64,000 nucleotides of DNA, from NCBI GenBank assembly GCA_023544645.1, contig JAMJFO010000002.1, positions 102,532 to 166,531 on the forward strand. Direction: 5' to 3'. Position numbers and translations under genes: made by a program. The notes beneath the pieces were generated by a model. The model was not told where the DNA came from. It saw nothing but the letters and a program-made list of their open reading frames with translations, and did not search any database. This document shows positions 33,786 through 42,996 of the stretch, in pieces (the stretch's first letter is position 1; each line of letters opens with the position of its first letter). This stretch comes from Desulfobulbaceae bacterium. GTDB taxonomy: Bacteria > Desulfobacterota > Desulfobulbia > Desulfobulbales > Desulfobulbaceae.

Positions 33786-35192
33786 ATGGCTTTTACTTCA
33801 ATCGATCAGGCCAGGGACAGGTATGATGTTATTGTTGTCGGATCAGGGCTGGGAGGCCTGACCTGCGCCAACCGGCTGGCCAGGGCCGGGCATTCCGTTC
33901 TGCTGCTGGAGCACCATATCCAGCTCGGCGGCCTGGCAACGTGGTTCAAGCGCAAAGGCCATATCTTTGATGTCTCCCTCCACGGCTTCCCCTACGGGAT
34001 GGTGAAAACCTGTAAAAAGTACTGGAACAAGGCGATCCGGGATTCCATAGTCCAGTTGAATAACATCGTTTTTGATAATCCCCAGTTTTCCCTGACAACC
34101 ACGTTCAGCCGGGATGACTTTACCCGTATTCTGCAGGAAAAGTTCGGTATTGCCCGGACCGTGGTCGAGGAATTTTTCAGCACGGTCGGCCGAATGAATT
34201 TTTTCGACGACCAGACCATGACCACCCGGGAGCTGTTTGAAAAATTTTTCCCCGGCCGCACGGACGTACACCGTCTGCTCATGGAACCCATAACCTATGC
34301 CAACGGTTCAACCCTTGATGAGCCGGCGATCACCTACGGGATTGTCTTTTCCAACTTCATGAATAAAGGGGTTTTTACCTTCCAGGGGGGGACGGACAAA
34401 CTCATCGGGATGATGGCTGACGAGCTGCGGAAAAACGGGGTGACCATCTGCACCGGGGCCAGGGTGGACCGCATCATTGTCGAGAACGGCAGGGTCTGCG
34501 GGGTCCAGGTGGGGAACCGGATCATTGCCGCGCCGTCGGTGGTTTCCAACAGCGGTATTACCAATACGGTGGACAACCTGGCGGGCAGGGAGGTCTTTTC
34601 CCCCGGTTTCCTTGAAGGATTTGACAGCGTGAAGGTCAATAATTCAAGCTGCCAGGTATATTTCGGGCTGCGGCCCGGGGAGTCCTTTCCGGAGGTCGGC
34701 GACCTGCTGTTTACCTCCACTGCCGAAGAGTTCTCCTCGGATGAAATGCTGGACATGGAAACAAAAAGCCGTACTTTTTCCGTCTATTACCCGAAAACCC
34801 GTCCGCAGCATCCCGACTACACGGTGGTCGCCTCCATGAACGCCAATTACGATGATTGGGCCGGCCTGGAAAATGATGCCTACAAAGCGGCCAAGGAGGC
34901 CATGATCGAACGGTGTTTCATGGACCTGGACCGGTATATTCCCGGTATCCGGGAAAAAGTTGACTGGGTGGAGGCGGCAACACCCAGGACCTTCAACCGC
35001 TATACCCTTCATACCCGCGGCACGTCGTTCGGGACCAAGTTTGAGGGGCTGGATATTTCACGATCAATCTTTAAGGAGGTGCCGGGTCTTTTTCATGTCG
35101 GATCAGTGGGCATTATCATGAGCGGATGGCTCGGGGCCATCAATTACGGGGTTATTGTTGCCAATGATGTTGACGGTTTTCTGCGCTGTTAA
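33786..35192 (+). CDS. CrtI/phytoene-desaturase-like FAD oxidoreductase 2
   Basis: The second flavoprotein of the cluster, 468 residues from ATG 33786; an upstream GTG at 33747 is possible but lacks a better ribosome-binding site. VIVVGSGLGGLTCANRLARAG and LLEHHIQLGGLATWF give the FAD fold, and the C-terminal end has FHVGSVGIIMSGWLGAINYG. It is clearly a paralogue of the preceding gene but only distantly similar outside the FAD motifs, which suggests distinct reactions such as desaturation versus isomerisation or reduction. It lies 75 bases after its paralogue. Confidence 0.88.
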   Translation: MAFTSIDQARDRYDVIVVGSGLGGLTCANRLARAGHSVLLLEHHIQLGGLATWFKRKGHIFDVSLHGFPYGMVKTCKKYWNKAIRDSIVQLNNIVFDNPQFSLTTTFSRDDFTRILQEKFGIARTVVEEFFSTVGRMNFFDDQTMTTRELFEKFFPGRTDVHRLLMEPITYANGSTLDEPAITYGIVFSNFMNKGVFTFQGGTDKLIGMMADELRKNGVTICTGARVDRIIVENGRVCGVQVGNRIIAAPSVVSNSGITNTVDNLAGREVFSPGFLEGFDSVKVNNSSCQVYFGLRPGESFPEVGDLLFTSTAEEFSSDEMLDMETKSRTFSVYYPKTRPQHPDYTVVASMNANYDDWAGLENDAYKAAKEAMIERCFMDLDRYIPGIREKVDWVEAATPRTFNRYTLHTRGTSFGTKFEGLDISRSIFKEVPGLFHVGSVGIIMSGWLGAINYGVIVANDVDGFLRC

Positions 35193-35236
35193 GCAGGGGA
35201 GGATGGTGGCGCCATGAATGAGAGAAGAGAGGACGC

Positions 35237-35977
35237 ATGACGGATTTCAGCGGACAGAAAGCAGTGGTCTCCGGAGCCACCAGGGGGATCGGGGGAGCGA
35301 TTACCCGGGCTCTGCTCAACAGCGGCGCCACAGTGGCCGGTTTATACGGATCGGATGACCAGGCGGCCCGGAAGTTTCGGGAGGAGTGCCTGGAAAGCGG
35401 CGAACGCCTTCGCCTGTACCAGTGTGATGTCAGTGATTACAAGGCGGTGGAAGAGGTGTTTGGCGCCATTGAGAAGGAGTTCGACACCATTGATATCCTG
35501 GTCAACAATGCCGGCATCCGGCGGGACGGCATGCTCGCCCTGATGAGTGAAGCTGACTGGCGCCGGGTGATCGATGTGAACCTCACCGGCGGCTACAACA
35601 TGTCCAAGTTCGGGGTCCAGCTGATGCTCAAGCAGCGGTACGGGCGGATCATTTTTATCACTTCCCCCATGGCTCGCGAGGGTTTTGCCGGTCAGGCAAA
35701 CTACGCGGCATCCAAAGCCGGCCAGATCGGCATGATGAAATCCCTGTCCAAGGAGGTCGCCAAACGCAAAATTACGGTCAACTGCGTCTCCCCTGGTTTT
35801 ATTGACACGGAGCTGTTGAGCGACCTGCCCGATGAACAGATCAAGGCCTACCGGAAAATGGTGCCGGCCAGACGCTTCGGAACTCCGGAAGAGGTTGCCG
35901 AGGCGGTTCTGTTTCTTGCCGGTCCCGGGGCATCGTATGTGACCGGCTCTGTTCTGGAGGTCACCGGCGGGATATGA
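35237..35977 (+). CDS. 3-oxoacyl-ACP reductase (FabG-type SDR)
   Basis: A 246-residue short-chain dehydrogenase with the cofactor motif SGATRGIGGAITRAL, NNAGIRRDG, the catalytic Tyr-Lys in NYAASKAGQIGMM, and a C-terminal GSVLEVTGGI. These are FabG features, and the length is typical. It overlaps the FabZ-like gene by four bases (ATGA), consistent with the reduce-then-dehydrate order of chain elongation. Confidence 0.93.
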   Translation: MTDFSGQKAVVSGATRGIGGAITRALLNSGATVAGLYGSDDQAARKFREECLESGERLRLYQCDVSDYKAVEEVFGAIEKEFDTIDILVNNAGIRRDGMLALMSEADWRRVIDVNLTGGYNMSKFGVQLMLKQRYGRIIFITSPMAREGFAGQANYAASKAGQIGMMKSLSKEVAKRKITVNCVSPGFIDTELLSDLPDEQIKAYRKMVPARRFGTPEEVAEAVLFLAGPGASYVTGSVLEVTGGI

Positions 35978-36438
35978 TGGACTGCCAGGCGGAATCCTTC
36001 ATCACCGACCGCATTCCCCACCGGCCGCCTTTTTTGTGGCTGGACCGGGTGGTGGAAATTACGGATGACGCAATTGTTGCCGAAAAGAAAATCCCCGCGG
36101 ATCTCGACCTGTTCCGGGGGCATTATCCTGATTATCCCCTGATGCCCGGGGTGCTGCTCTGCGAGGCGGTTTTTCAGGCCGGCGGTGTTCTGCTGGCTGA
36201 AATGCTGCGGTCGGAGAAGGCCGCCTCTGGCGGTGCTTCGGTTCTGGCCAAACCGGTTCTGACCAGAATACTGGGGGCAAAGTTCAAGCGGGAGGTGCGG
36301 CCCGGCGATACGATTGCTGTCTCGGCCAGGCTGATCGAGCGGGTCGGCGGCGCCTGGTTTCTCAAGGGGGCCGTGCGGGTCGACGGCAAGGTGGCCGTAC
36401 AGGTCGAATTCGGCTGTATCCTGAAAGAACAAGATTGA
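35974..36438 (+). CDS. 3-hydroxyacyl-ACP dehydratase (FabZ-like)
   Basis: A 154-residue hot-dog-fold dehydratase. IPHRPPFLWLDRVVEI and FRGHYPDYPLMPGVLLCEAVFQAGG carry the catalytic His and Glu of FabZ. FabZ removes water from 3-hydroxyacyl-ACP to make the trans-2-enoyl chain. It is translationally coupled to the FabG-like gene and is followed 15 bases later by the enoyl reductase-like gene. Confidence 0.93.
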   Translation: MMDCQAESFITDRIPHRPPFLWLDRVVEITDDAIVAEKKIPADLDLFRGHYPDYPLMPGVLLCEAVFQAGGVLLAEMLRSEKAASGGASVLAKPVLTRILGAKFKREVRPGDTIAVSARLIERVGGAWFLKGAVRVDGKVAVQVEFGCILKEQD

Positions 36439-36453
36439 TACCCACAGGGAGAT

Positions 36454-37251
36454 ATGAGCTTTCTCGGATTGGAAAACAAAACAATAGTTGTCTTCGGCCT
36501 GGCCAACAAGAAGTCGGTGGCCTGTGCTGTGGCCAGGGCGCTGGAGGTGGAGGGTGCGGAAATTATCCACGTGGTCCGCACCGGGCAGCGGGCGGAAACG
36601 GCGCGGAAGCTTTTTCCGGAGGCGCGAGTCTATATCTGTGATGTCGAGGACGAGGCCAATATCATCAGAGTCCGGGACGAGATCGCGGCGGACATCGAGG
36701 GCAGGATCGACGGGATCGTCCATTCCATAGCCTTTGCTAATTATTCCGAAGGAATGAAGCCTTTTCACGAAACGCTGAAAAAGGATTTTCTCCAGGCCGT
36801 GGATATATCGTGTTTTTCCCTGATTGGTATCAGCAATCATTTCCAGGGCCTGCTGGCCGAGGATGGTTCGGTGGTCACGATCTCCATTTCCACAACCAGG
36901 ATGGCTGCGGAAAATTACGGTTATATGGCGCCGGTAAAAGCAGCCCTGGAGTCTTCCCTCTGTTTTCTGGCCAAGAGTTATTCAGCATTTTCCCGGGTCC
37001 GGTTCAATGCCGTCTGCCCCGGTCTGTTAAAAACATCCGCTTCTGCGGGTATTCCCGGCTATGTCGACAGTTATCTGTTCGCGGAAAAAGTCATCCCCAG
37101 AAAAAAAGCCCTGGAGACGTCGGAGGCGGCGGATGTCGCCGCGTTTCTCCTCTCAGGGCGCTCATCCGGCATCAATGGCCAGTGTCTTGTTGTTGACGCG
37201 GGCATGGGGTTTAACTATTTTGATAAAGAGGTCGTAACACCGGAAGGATAA
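36454..37251 (+). CDS. Enoyl-ACP reductase-like SDR (FabI family)
   Basis: A 265-residue protein close to Fab[27 protein letters not shown] replaces the FabI GxxxxxSIA cofactor loop, HSIAFAN and [25 protein letters not shown] follow, with a Tyr-x6-Lys catalytic pair. FabI reduces the 2-enoyl-ACP double bond. The SIA motif reads SVA, and the C-terminal [10 protein letters not shown] is longer than usual. If active it gives the cluster the option of a reduced cycle, so chains with both saturated and unsaturated parts are possible. Confidence 0.82.
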   Translation: MSFLGLENKTIVVFGLANKKSVACAVARALEVEGAEIIHVVRTGQRAETARKLFPEARVYICDVEDEANIIRVRDEIAADIEGRIDGIVHSIAFANYSEGMKPFHETLKKDFLQAVDISCFSLIGISNHFQGLLAEDGSVVTISISTTRMAAENYGYMAPVKAALESSLCFLAKSYSAFSRVRFNAVCPGLLKTSASAGIPGYVDSYLFAEKVIPRKKALETSEAADVAAFLLSGRSSGINGQCLVVDAGMGFNYFDKEVVTPEG

Positions 37252-37354
37252 CAGGTTTCTGAACTGGTAAATACGGTCCTCCGTGACTGCTTACTTGAAC
37301 CGTTGTCCTCCCGTCCATCTGTTTGTCAATCTTCTATAATGGGCTGTAACTGCC

Positions 37355-37600
37355 ATGAATGCTCCCCAGGGAAATATATTGAACCGTATGCTGGAGATGG
37401 TCCGGCGGGCAGGGGTGGTTTTTATATCGCGTAAAACGCCCTGGTATGTCAAACTGCTGCTGGGCGCCGGTCTGCTATACGTCCTCTCGCCTTATGATCT
37501 CATCCCCGAATGGGTTCCGGTGTTCGGCATACTGGATGATCTGGCCCTGGCGGCGCTGCTGATTACCTGGGCTGCCGGTTATCGGACACCCCCGAAATAA
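37355..37600 (+). CDS. DUF1232 (YkvA-like) small membrane protein
   Basis: An 81-residue protein with the DUF1232 core: VKLLLGAGLLYVLSPYDLIPEWVPVFGILDDLALAALL, here residues 30-67, where SPYDLIP and the DD pair are diagnostic. It has one or two membrane segments. The function of DUF1232 is unknown. It lies between the FabI-like gene and oleA, co-directional with both, so a role in the lipid or hydrocarbon pathway is possible but not shown. Confidence 0.85.
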   Translation: MNAPQGNILNRMLEMVRRAGVVFISRKTPWYVKLLLGAGLLYVLSPYDLIPEWVPVFGILDDLALAALLITWAAGYRTPPK

Positions 37601-37660
37601 TTGCAGGGCACCGGGTCCGGGATTTCCTTCAGTGTACTCTATGATAACCAACGAAAAATA

Positions 37661-38695
37661 ATGCATTATTCACATGTTTGTCTAAACAGTTTCGGCTATG
37701 AACTGCCGCCGGTGGAAGTGACTTCAGCCCAGCTTGAGGCGCGGCTTGCCCCGGTCTATGAGCGGCTCAAGCTCCCTGTCGGGCGTCTTGAACTGATGAG
37801 CGGCATCAAGGCCAGGCGGTTCTGGAATCCGGGGACCAGGCCCAGCCAGGCAGCCGCAATGGCGGGCAGGAAAGCGCTTGACGTCACAGGTGTCAGTGGT
37901 GAGGATATTGACTGTCTCATTTTTACCTCGGTGAGCAGGGATATGATGGAGCCGGCCACCGCCGCTTTTGTCCACCGTTCGCTGGGGGTTGGCCGCAACT
38001 GCCAGGTTTTTGATATTTCCAACGCCTGTCTGGGCTTTTTGAACGGGATGATTGTGCTGGCAAACATGATTGAACTGGGCCAAGTCCGCCGGGGGCTGAT
38101 AGTTGCCGGGGAAACGGCCGAGGACCTTGTCGAGTCGACCCTCCGTCATCTCCTCAGCGCCGAAGCCCTTACCAGGAAGAGCATCAAACCCCTTTTTGCC
38201 TCCCTGACCATTGGTTCCGGCGCCGTCGGACTGGTCATGGAGGACCGGCGGATCAATGATACCGGCCATTATCTTGTGGGGAGCTCCTGCCAGGCCAATA
38301 CCGCCCATAATGATCTGTGCCAGGGCGGGCAGAACGCGGAGCAGGGCACCCTGATGTCCACCGATTCGGAAGTTCTCCTGGAAAAGGGGGTTGAGACCGC
38401 GGCGCGCTGCTGGGCGGATTTTCTCCGTAATCTCGGATGGAAAAAAGAGTCCATCGCCCGTTTTTTCTGCCATCAGGTCGGCCGGGCCCATGGCCAGCTG
38501 CTGTTCAACACCCTGGACCTGGATCCTGCCCGGAATTTCGAGACCCTGTCCACCCTGGGCAATGTCGGTTCGGTCTCGGCGCCCATAACCATGGCCATGG
38601 GAATTGAGCACGGGGTGCTGCGTTCGGGCGAAAAGGCAGCCCTGCTGGGGATCGGCAGCGGTATTAATTCCCTGATGCTGGGGATTCAGTGGTAA
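37661..38695 (+). CDS. oleA: OleA, head-to-head condensing thiolase
   Basis: OleA condenses two fatty acyl-CoAs into a beta-keto acid in long-chain olefin synthesis. The protein has 344 residues from ATG 37661. The catalytic Cys123 is in DISNACLGFLNGM, the His in FFCHQVGRAHG, and the Asn in LGNVGSVSAP. Glu97 lies 26 residues before the cysteine, the same separation as Glu117 and Cys143 of the Xanthomonas enzyme; that glutamate marks OleA as distinct from FabH. OleB, OleC and OleD homologues follow directly, which settles the assignment. Confidence 0.93.
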   Translation: MHYSHVCLNSFGYELPPVEVTSAQLEARLAPVYERLKLPVGRLELMSGIKARRFWNPGTRPSQAAAMAGRKALDVTGVSGEDIDCLIFTSVSRDMMEPATAAFVHRSLGVGRNCQVFDISNACLGFLNGMIVLANMIELGQVRRGLIVAGETAEDLVESTLRHLLSAEALTRKSIKPLFASLTIGSGAVGLVMEDRRINDTGHYLVGSSCQANTAHNDLCQGGQNAEQGTLMSTDSEVLLEKGVETAARCWADFLRNLGWKKESIARFFCHQVGRAHGQLLFNTLDLDPARNFETLSTLGNVGSVSAPITMAMGIEHGVLRSGEKAALLGIGSGINSLMLGIQW

Positions 38696-39582
38696 TGACT
38701 CAATCTCCCGACCTGTATCAGTATCCGTTTGCACCGAAGCGAATCACCCTTGCCGACGGGAATCGTATCTCCTGTGTCGATGAGGGGCAGGGAAGGGCTG
38801 TGGTCTTTCTCCATGGCAATCCCAGCTGGTCCTACCTGTACCGCAATATGATCACCGCCCTCAGGAGCACCTGCAGGTGCATAGCCCCTGATCATCTTGG
38901 CTGCGGCCTGTCCGACAAGCCGCGCGATTATCCCTACCGGTTGGCGGATCATATCACCAATCTTGAACAGGTGCTTGATCAGCTGGAGGTGCGGACGTGC
39001 GTGCTGGTGGTCCATGACTGGGGCGGAGCCATCGGCATGGGATGGGCCGGCAGGCACCCGGACCGGGTTGAAGGTCTGGTGGTCCTGAACAGCGCTGCCT
39101 TCAGTTCGGAACTGATCCCCTGGCGGATAGCCGTCTGCCGGTGGCCGTTGATCGGTCCGCTGATGGTCCGCGGGATGAATGCTTTTGCCGGCGCAGCGAT
39201 CCATATGGCGGTGACCCGGAAGATGGCTCCGGAGGTTGCGACCGGATTCCTGTTTCCCTATGATTCCTGGGCCAACCGGGTGGCAATAATGCGTTTTGTC
39301 GAGGATATACCGCTGAGCGGGAACCACCCGTCCTGGCCGGAACTGGTCAGGGTCGAACAAGGGTTGGAGCTGTTGCGGGAAAAACCCATGCTCCTCTGCT
39401 GGGGCGGCCGTGATTTCTGTTTTCACGACGCGTTCTACCGGGAGTGGCGGCGCCGTTTCCCGGATGCGGATTGCCACTATTATCCCCAGGCGGGGCATTA
39501 TCTGCTTGAGGATGCGTTTGATGCCGTCAGGGAGCAAGTCGAAGGTTTTCTCTCCACTGCGGTTGGCAGTGAGGAAAAATAA
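38695..39582 (+). CDS. oleB: OleB, beta-lactone decarboxylase (haloalkane-dehalogenase-like)
   Basis: A 295-residue alpha/beta hydrolase. VVFLHGNPSWSYLYRNM supplies the oxyanion hole, and the nucleophile Asp is in VVHDWGGAIGMG, as in haloalkane dehalogenases; OleB uses this aspartate to open the beta-lactone and release carbon dioxide, giving the cis-olefin. The histidine lies in YPQAGHYLLEDA. ATG 38695 overlaps the oleA stop (TAATG), and the stop overlaps oleC by one base, so the three genes are coupled. Confidence 0.92.
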   Translation: MTQSPDLYQYPFAPKRITLADGNRISCVDEGQGRAVVFLHGNPSWSYLYRNMITALRSTCRCIAPDHLGCGLSDKPRDYPYRLADHITNLEQVLDQLEVRTCVLVVHDWGGAIGMGWAGRHPDRVEGLVVLNSAAFSSELIPWRIAVCRWPLIGPLMVRGMNAFAGAAIHMAVTRKMAPEVATGFLFPYDSWANRVAIMRFVEDIPLSGNHPSWPELVRVEQGLELLREKPMLLCWGGRDFCFHDAFYREWRRRFPDADCHYYPQAGHYLLEDAFDAVREQVEGFLSTAVGSEEK

Positions 39583-41225
39583 TGGCAACGGGAATAAATT
39601 ATAACATCGCCCTGGCCCTGCAGAATGTGGCGGCAGAACAGGCGCAGGATACCGGACTGGTCTGCCGCGTCGGCAGGGGATACCGGAGCTGGACCTTCGG
39701 CCGCCTCGGGGAAAACAGCGCAACCTATGCGGCGGCGCTGCACAAGGCGGGAGTCAGACAGGGGCAGCGGGTCATGCTCATGGTCCGTCCGTCCATGGAG
39801 TTTGTCTGTCTGACCTTTGCCCTGTTTCGTTTGGGTGCGGTGGTCATCCTGATCGATCCGGGGATGGGGTATCGCAACCTGCGCCGCTGTATCGGAAGGG
39901 TTGCTCCCGACGTGCTGGTCGGCATACCTGCCGCGCAGTTGTTCAGCAGGATATTTCCGGCATCGTTCCGGACGGTGGGGACCCGCATTTGCGTGGGGCC
40001 GTCATTCGGCGTGCTGGGAACACCGCTGCAGCAATTGTGCAAAGCGGGTGCCCGGGAAACTCCGCCTTTTGCCGCTGCCAGGGACGATCTTGCCGCTATC
40101 ATTTTTACCACCGGTTCCACTGGTCCGCCCAAGGGGGTGCAGTATACGCACGGAATATTTCATGCCCAGCTGCAGCTCATCAGGGAGTATTACGGGATCG
40201 GGCCCGGCCAGGTGGACCAGCCGGGGTTTCCCCTTTTTGCGCTTTTTTCCACTGCCCTTGGCGCCCGGGCGGTCATTCCGGATATGGATCCGGCGCGGCC
40301 TGCCAAGGTTGATCCCGCCAGGTTTGTTCGTTCCATCATCGACCACCGGGTAACCTACTCCTTCGGCTCGCCGGCCATCTGGAACGTGGTGAGCAGGTAT
40401 TGCCTGGAGCGCAATATTGTCCTCCCCCTGCGGAAGATTCTCATGGCCGGGGCGCCCGTTGCCGGCGAGTTGATCGAACGGGTCGCCGGAATCATGTCCC
40501 CGGACGGCGAGATCCATACCCCGTACGGGGCCACCGAGTGTTTGCCCATTGCCTCGATCAGCGGCAGGGAGATTCTCGTTGAAACCTGGCCCCGCACCAG
40601 GCAGGGCAAGGGAACCTGTGTCGGTCGGGCGCTGCCGGGAATCGATATCCGCATCATTCGAGCCGTGGAAGGGGAGATCAGCTCCTGGGATGAAGTCGAG
40701 CTGCTGCCGCCCGGAGAGATAGGGGAGATCGTTGTCAGGGGGCCGGTGGTTACCCGCTCGTATGACAATAATCCCGGGGAGAACGCTGCTGCCAAAATCA
40801 CCGAAGGTTCCGGTTTCCGGCACAGGATGGGCGATATGGGCTACCTGGATGAAGCCGACCGCCTGTGGTTCTGCGGCCGCAAGGCCCATCGGGTGATGAC
40901 CGCGGGCGGAGTGATGTACACAGTTCCCTGCGAAGCCATTTTCAATGAACATCCGGAGGTGCAACGTTCGGCTCTGGTCGGAGTGGGCAAGGAGGGAGAG
41001 CAACTGCCGGTCCTGGTGGTCGAACTTGTTGAAGGAGGAAAAACAGCGGCGTGGCTTACCGAAGAGTTGCGGCAGCTGGCAGCGGCCAATGAACTGACCG
41101 CCACCATTACCACTTTTCTCTATCACCCGTCCTTCCCGGTGGATATCCGCCATAATGCCAAGATTTTTCGCGAAAAGCTGGCTGTCTGGGCCGCTGATCA
41201 GCTGCATGAACATGAACAGGGCTGA
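39582..41225 (+). CDS. oleC: OleC, beta-lactone synthetase (AMP-forming ligase family)
   Basis: A 547-residue member of the ANL adenylating family. FTTGSTGPPKGVQYTHG is the P-loop, TPYGATECLPIAS the substrate-AMP motif, and HNAKIFREKLAVWA carries the late-lysine region. OleC turns the 2-alkyl-3-hydroxy acid into a beta-lactone. It overlaps oleB by one base. Confidence 0.92.
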   Translation: MATGINYNIALALQNVAAEQAQDTGLVCRVGRGYRSWTFGRLGENSATYAAALHKAGVRQGQRVMLMVRPSMEFVCLTFALFRLGAVVILIDPGMGYRNLRRCIGRVAPDVLVGIPAAQLFSRIFPASFRTVGTRICVGPSFGVLGTPLQQLCKAGARETPPFAAARDDLAAIIFTTGSTGPPKGVQYTHGIFHAQLQLIREYYGIGPGQVDQPGFPLFALFSTALGARAVIPDMDPARPAKVDPARFVRSIIDHRVTYSFGSPAIWNVVSRYCLERNIVLPLRKILMAGAPVAGELIERVAGIMSPDGEIHTPYGATECLPIASISGREILVETWPRTRQGKGTCVGRALPGIDIRIIRAVEGEISSWDEVELLPPGEIGEIVVRGPVVTRSYDNNPGENAAAKITEGSGFRHRMGDMGYLDEADRLWFCGRKAHRVMTAGGVMYTVPCEAIFNEHPEVQRSALVGVGKEGEQLPVLVVELVEGGKTAAWLTEELRQLAAANELTATITTFLYHPSFPVDIRHNAKIFREKLAVWAADQLHEHEQG

Positions 41226-41340
41226 GGCCCTGGCGGCTGCCGGTCCGGCAGCAGATAACTGGAGCGAGGGGCCTTGATGATGATTCATTTCAATTGGCGA
41301 AGTAGGCCGGGAAATTCCGGGGCGGCCGGAGAGTTCCGCA

Positions 41341-42354
41341 ATGGATAGGGCTCTGGTCACCGGTGGCGGGGGCTTTGTCGGACTGGCCATAGTGAGACGG
41401 CTGACAGCCATGGGGGTGCGGACAACTGTTGTCGGCCGGCACCATTATCCCGCTGCCAAGGCTGCCGGCGCTCACTGTCTGGCTGGTGATATCCGGGACC
41501 GGGAATTTCTCATCCAGGCCTGCCGGGGGCAGGACACGGTTTTTCATGCTGCGGCAAAGGCCGGTATATTGGGGAGTCAGGAGTCCTATTCTACGGTGAA
41601 TATCCAAGGGACGGAGAATGTTATAGCGGCATGCCGGAAAAATGGAATTCACACCCTGGTTTACACCAGTACCCCGAGCGTGGTCTTTGACGGCAGCGAT
41701 CTGCAGGGCCGGGACGAAACCCTGCCCTACAGCCGGAATCCGCTTTGCCATTATGCGGCAACAAAGATCATGGCTGAAAAAACAGTTCTCGCCGCCAACT
41801 CGGAGGAGCTGAAAACAACGGCCATCCGCCCCCACCTGGTATGGGGGCCGGGAGATACGCAGATCATCCCCCGGCTCCTGCAGCGGGGCCGGCAGGGGAA
41901 ACTGAAAATTGTCGGCAGCGGCGATAACCGGGTTGATATCTCCTATATTGATAATGTTGCTGACGCGCATATGCTGGCGGCATTAAGCCTTGAGGCCGAT
42001 GGCGCCGCTGCCGGACAGGCTTTTTTTATATCGCAGGGCGAACCTGTGCGGCTCTGGGATTGGATCAATGACTTATTCGGCAGGCTCGCTCTTGCTCCGG
42101 TTGACAGGCGGATTTCCTTCAGGGCCGCATACAGGGCCGGATGGATACTGGAAAAGGTGTACAGTCTGTTTCGCCTGCCGGGCGAACCGCAAATGACCCG
42201 GTTTTTGGCTGAACAGCTGGCGATGTCCCATTGGTTTACCATTGCCAAGGCCGAAAAGCTCCTCTCGTATTCCCCGAAAGTTTCTACACAGGACGGGGTG
42301 GACAGGCTTGTTGAATGGCTTTGCCGGCAAAACTGCTTCGGCAAAGAAAAATAA
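41341..42354 (+). CDS. oleD: OleD, NAD(P)H-dependent 2-alkyl-3-ketoacid reductase
   Basis: A 337-residue extended SDR. ALVTGGGGFVGLAIVRRL is the cofactor site, the catalytic Tyr-Lys lies in CHYAATKIMAEK, and RPHLVWGPGD with an HMLAALS block follow. OleD reduces the OleA product to the beta-hydroxy acid used by OleC. It starts 115 bases after oleC with GGAGAG upstream. It is the last gene of the cluster; no clear terminator follows. Confidence 0.92.
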   Translation: MDRALVTGGGGFVGLAIVRRLTAMGVRTTVVGRHHYPAAKAAGAHCLAGDIRDREFLIQACRGQDTVFHAAAKAGILGSQESYSTVNIQGTENVIAACRKNGIHTLVYTSTPSVVFDGSDLQGRDETLPYSRNPLCHYAATKIMAEKTVLAANSEELKTTAIRPHLVWGPGDTQIIPRLLQRGRQGKLKIVGSGDNRVDISYIDNVADAHMLAALSLEADGAAAGQAFFISQGEPVRLWDWINDLFGRLALAPVDRRISFRAAYRAGWILEKVYSLFRLPGEPQMTRFLAEQLAMSHWFTIAKAEKLLSYSPKVSTQDGVDRLVEWLCRQNCFGKEK

Positions 42355-42456
42355 TTGACCTGCCGACATCTCGTTTTCCCTCTGTGATCACCTGTGTGCC
42401 GGGAAATAGGTGTTTATTGGACGGGCGAGAAACGATTTTTTTTCAGAAAAAACTAT

Positions 42457-42487
42457 TTGACAGGTTGATGTTTTTTCAGTAGTTATC
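42457..42487 (+). promoter_or_regulatory. Possible promoter of the F-type ATPase operon
   Basis: A perfect -35 TTGACA lies at 42457-42462, in a 210-base gap upstream of the ATPase genes. The -10 region (TAGTTATCC from 42480) is a poor match, so the start of transcription is uncertain. The AT-rich stretch near 42530-42550 could hold a second promoter. Confidence 0.35.
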
Positions 42488-42564
42488 CTGTTCGTAACGA
42501 TGAACCATCATTCACTTTGTCGGTGGCGAAGGTATTATTTTTATAATAATCAGAGGTATTTGGA

Positions 42565-42996
42565 ATGATCACAATCGATATCACCATGTTTATTCATATC
42601 GTCAACATGATCGTGTTGATGTTTGTTCTCAATGCCATTCTCTATAAACCTGTTCAGTCGATCCTGCAAAAACGTCAGGAAAAGTTGGATTCCTTGAACA
42701 ATGATGTGGAGCAGTTTGAGCAGAATGCCCGGCATCGGCAGAAGGAAGTAGACAAGAAGATGCGGGAGGCAAGCGCCCGCGCCAAGGAAGCGTTGGATAC
42801 TGCCAGGGGCGAAGCCCAGGCGGTAGGATCCGAGAAGCTTGCCGGTATCCGCAGTGAGACGGATAGTGAAAAGGAAAAAAACCTGTCTGATATTCGTGCG
42901 CAGATCGACGCTGCCCGGAAGGAGCTGCAGGAGGGCGCATCTGATTTTGCCAAAGATATGGCCGGAAAGATTCTTGGAAGGAGCCTGGAGGCATGA
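42565..42996 (+). CDS. F-type ATP synthase subunit b' (AtpF-like)
   Basis: A 143-residue stator subunit: one N-terminal membrane helix (MFIHIVNMIVLMFVLNAIL) followed by a long charged coiled coil (DNDVEQFEQNARHRQKE region) ending in AGKILGRSLEA. It is the shorter of two adjacent b-type subunits, as in deltaproteobacterial and photosynthetic operons with b and b'. It overlaps the next gene by four bases. Confidence 0.9.
   Translation: MITIDITMFIHIVNMIVLMFVLNAILYKPVQSILQKRQEKLDSLNNDVEQFEQNARHRQKEVDKKMREASARAKEALDTARGEAQAVGSEKLAGIRSETDSEKEKNLSDIRAQIDAARKELQEGASDFAKDMAGKILGRSLEA

Noticed and set aside
32335..35192. A carotenoid biosynthesis cluster
   Set aside because: The two CrtI-like genes are surrounded by acyl-chain enzymes; no phytoene synthase, prenyl synthase or cyclase is present.
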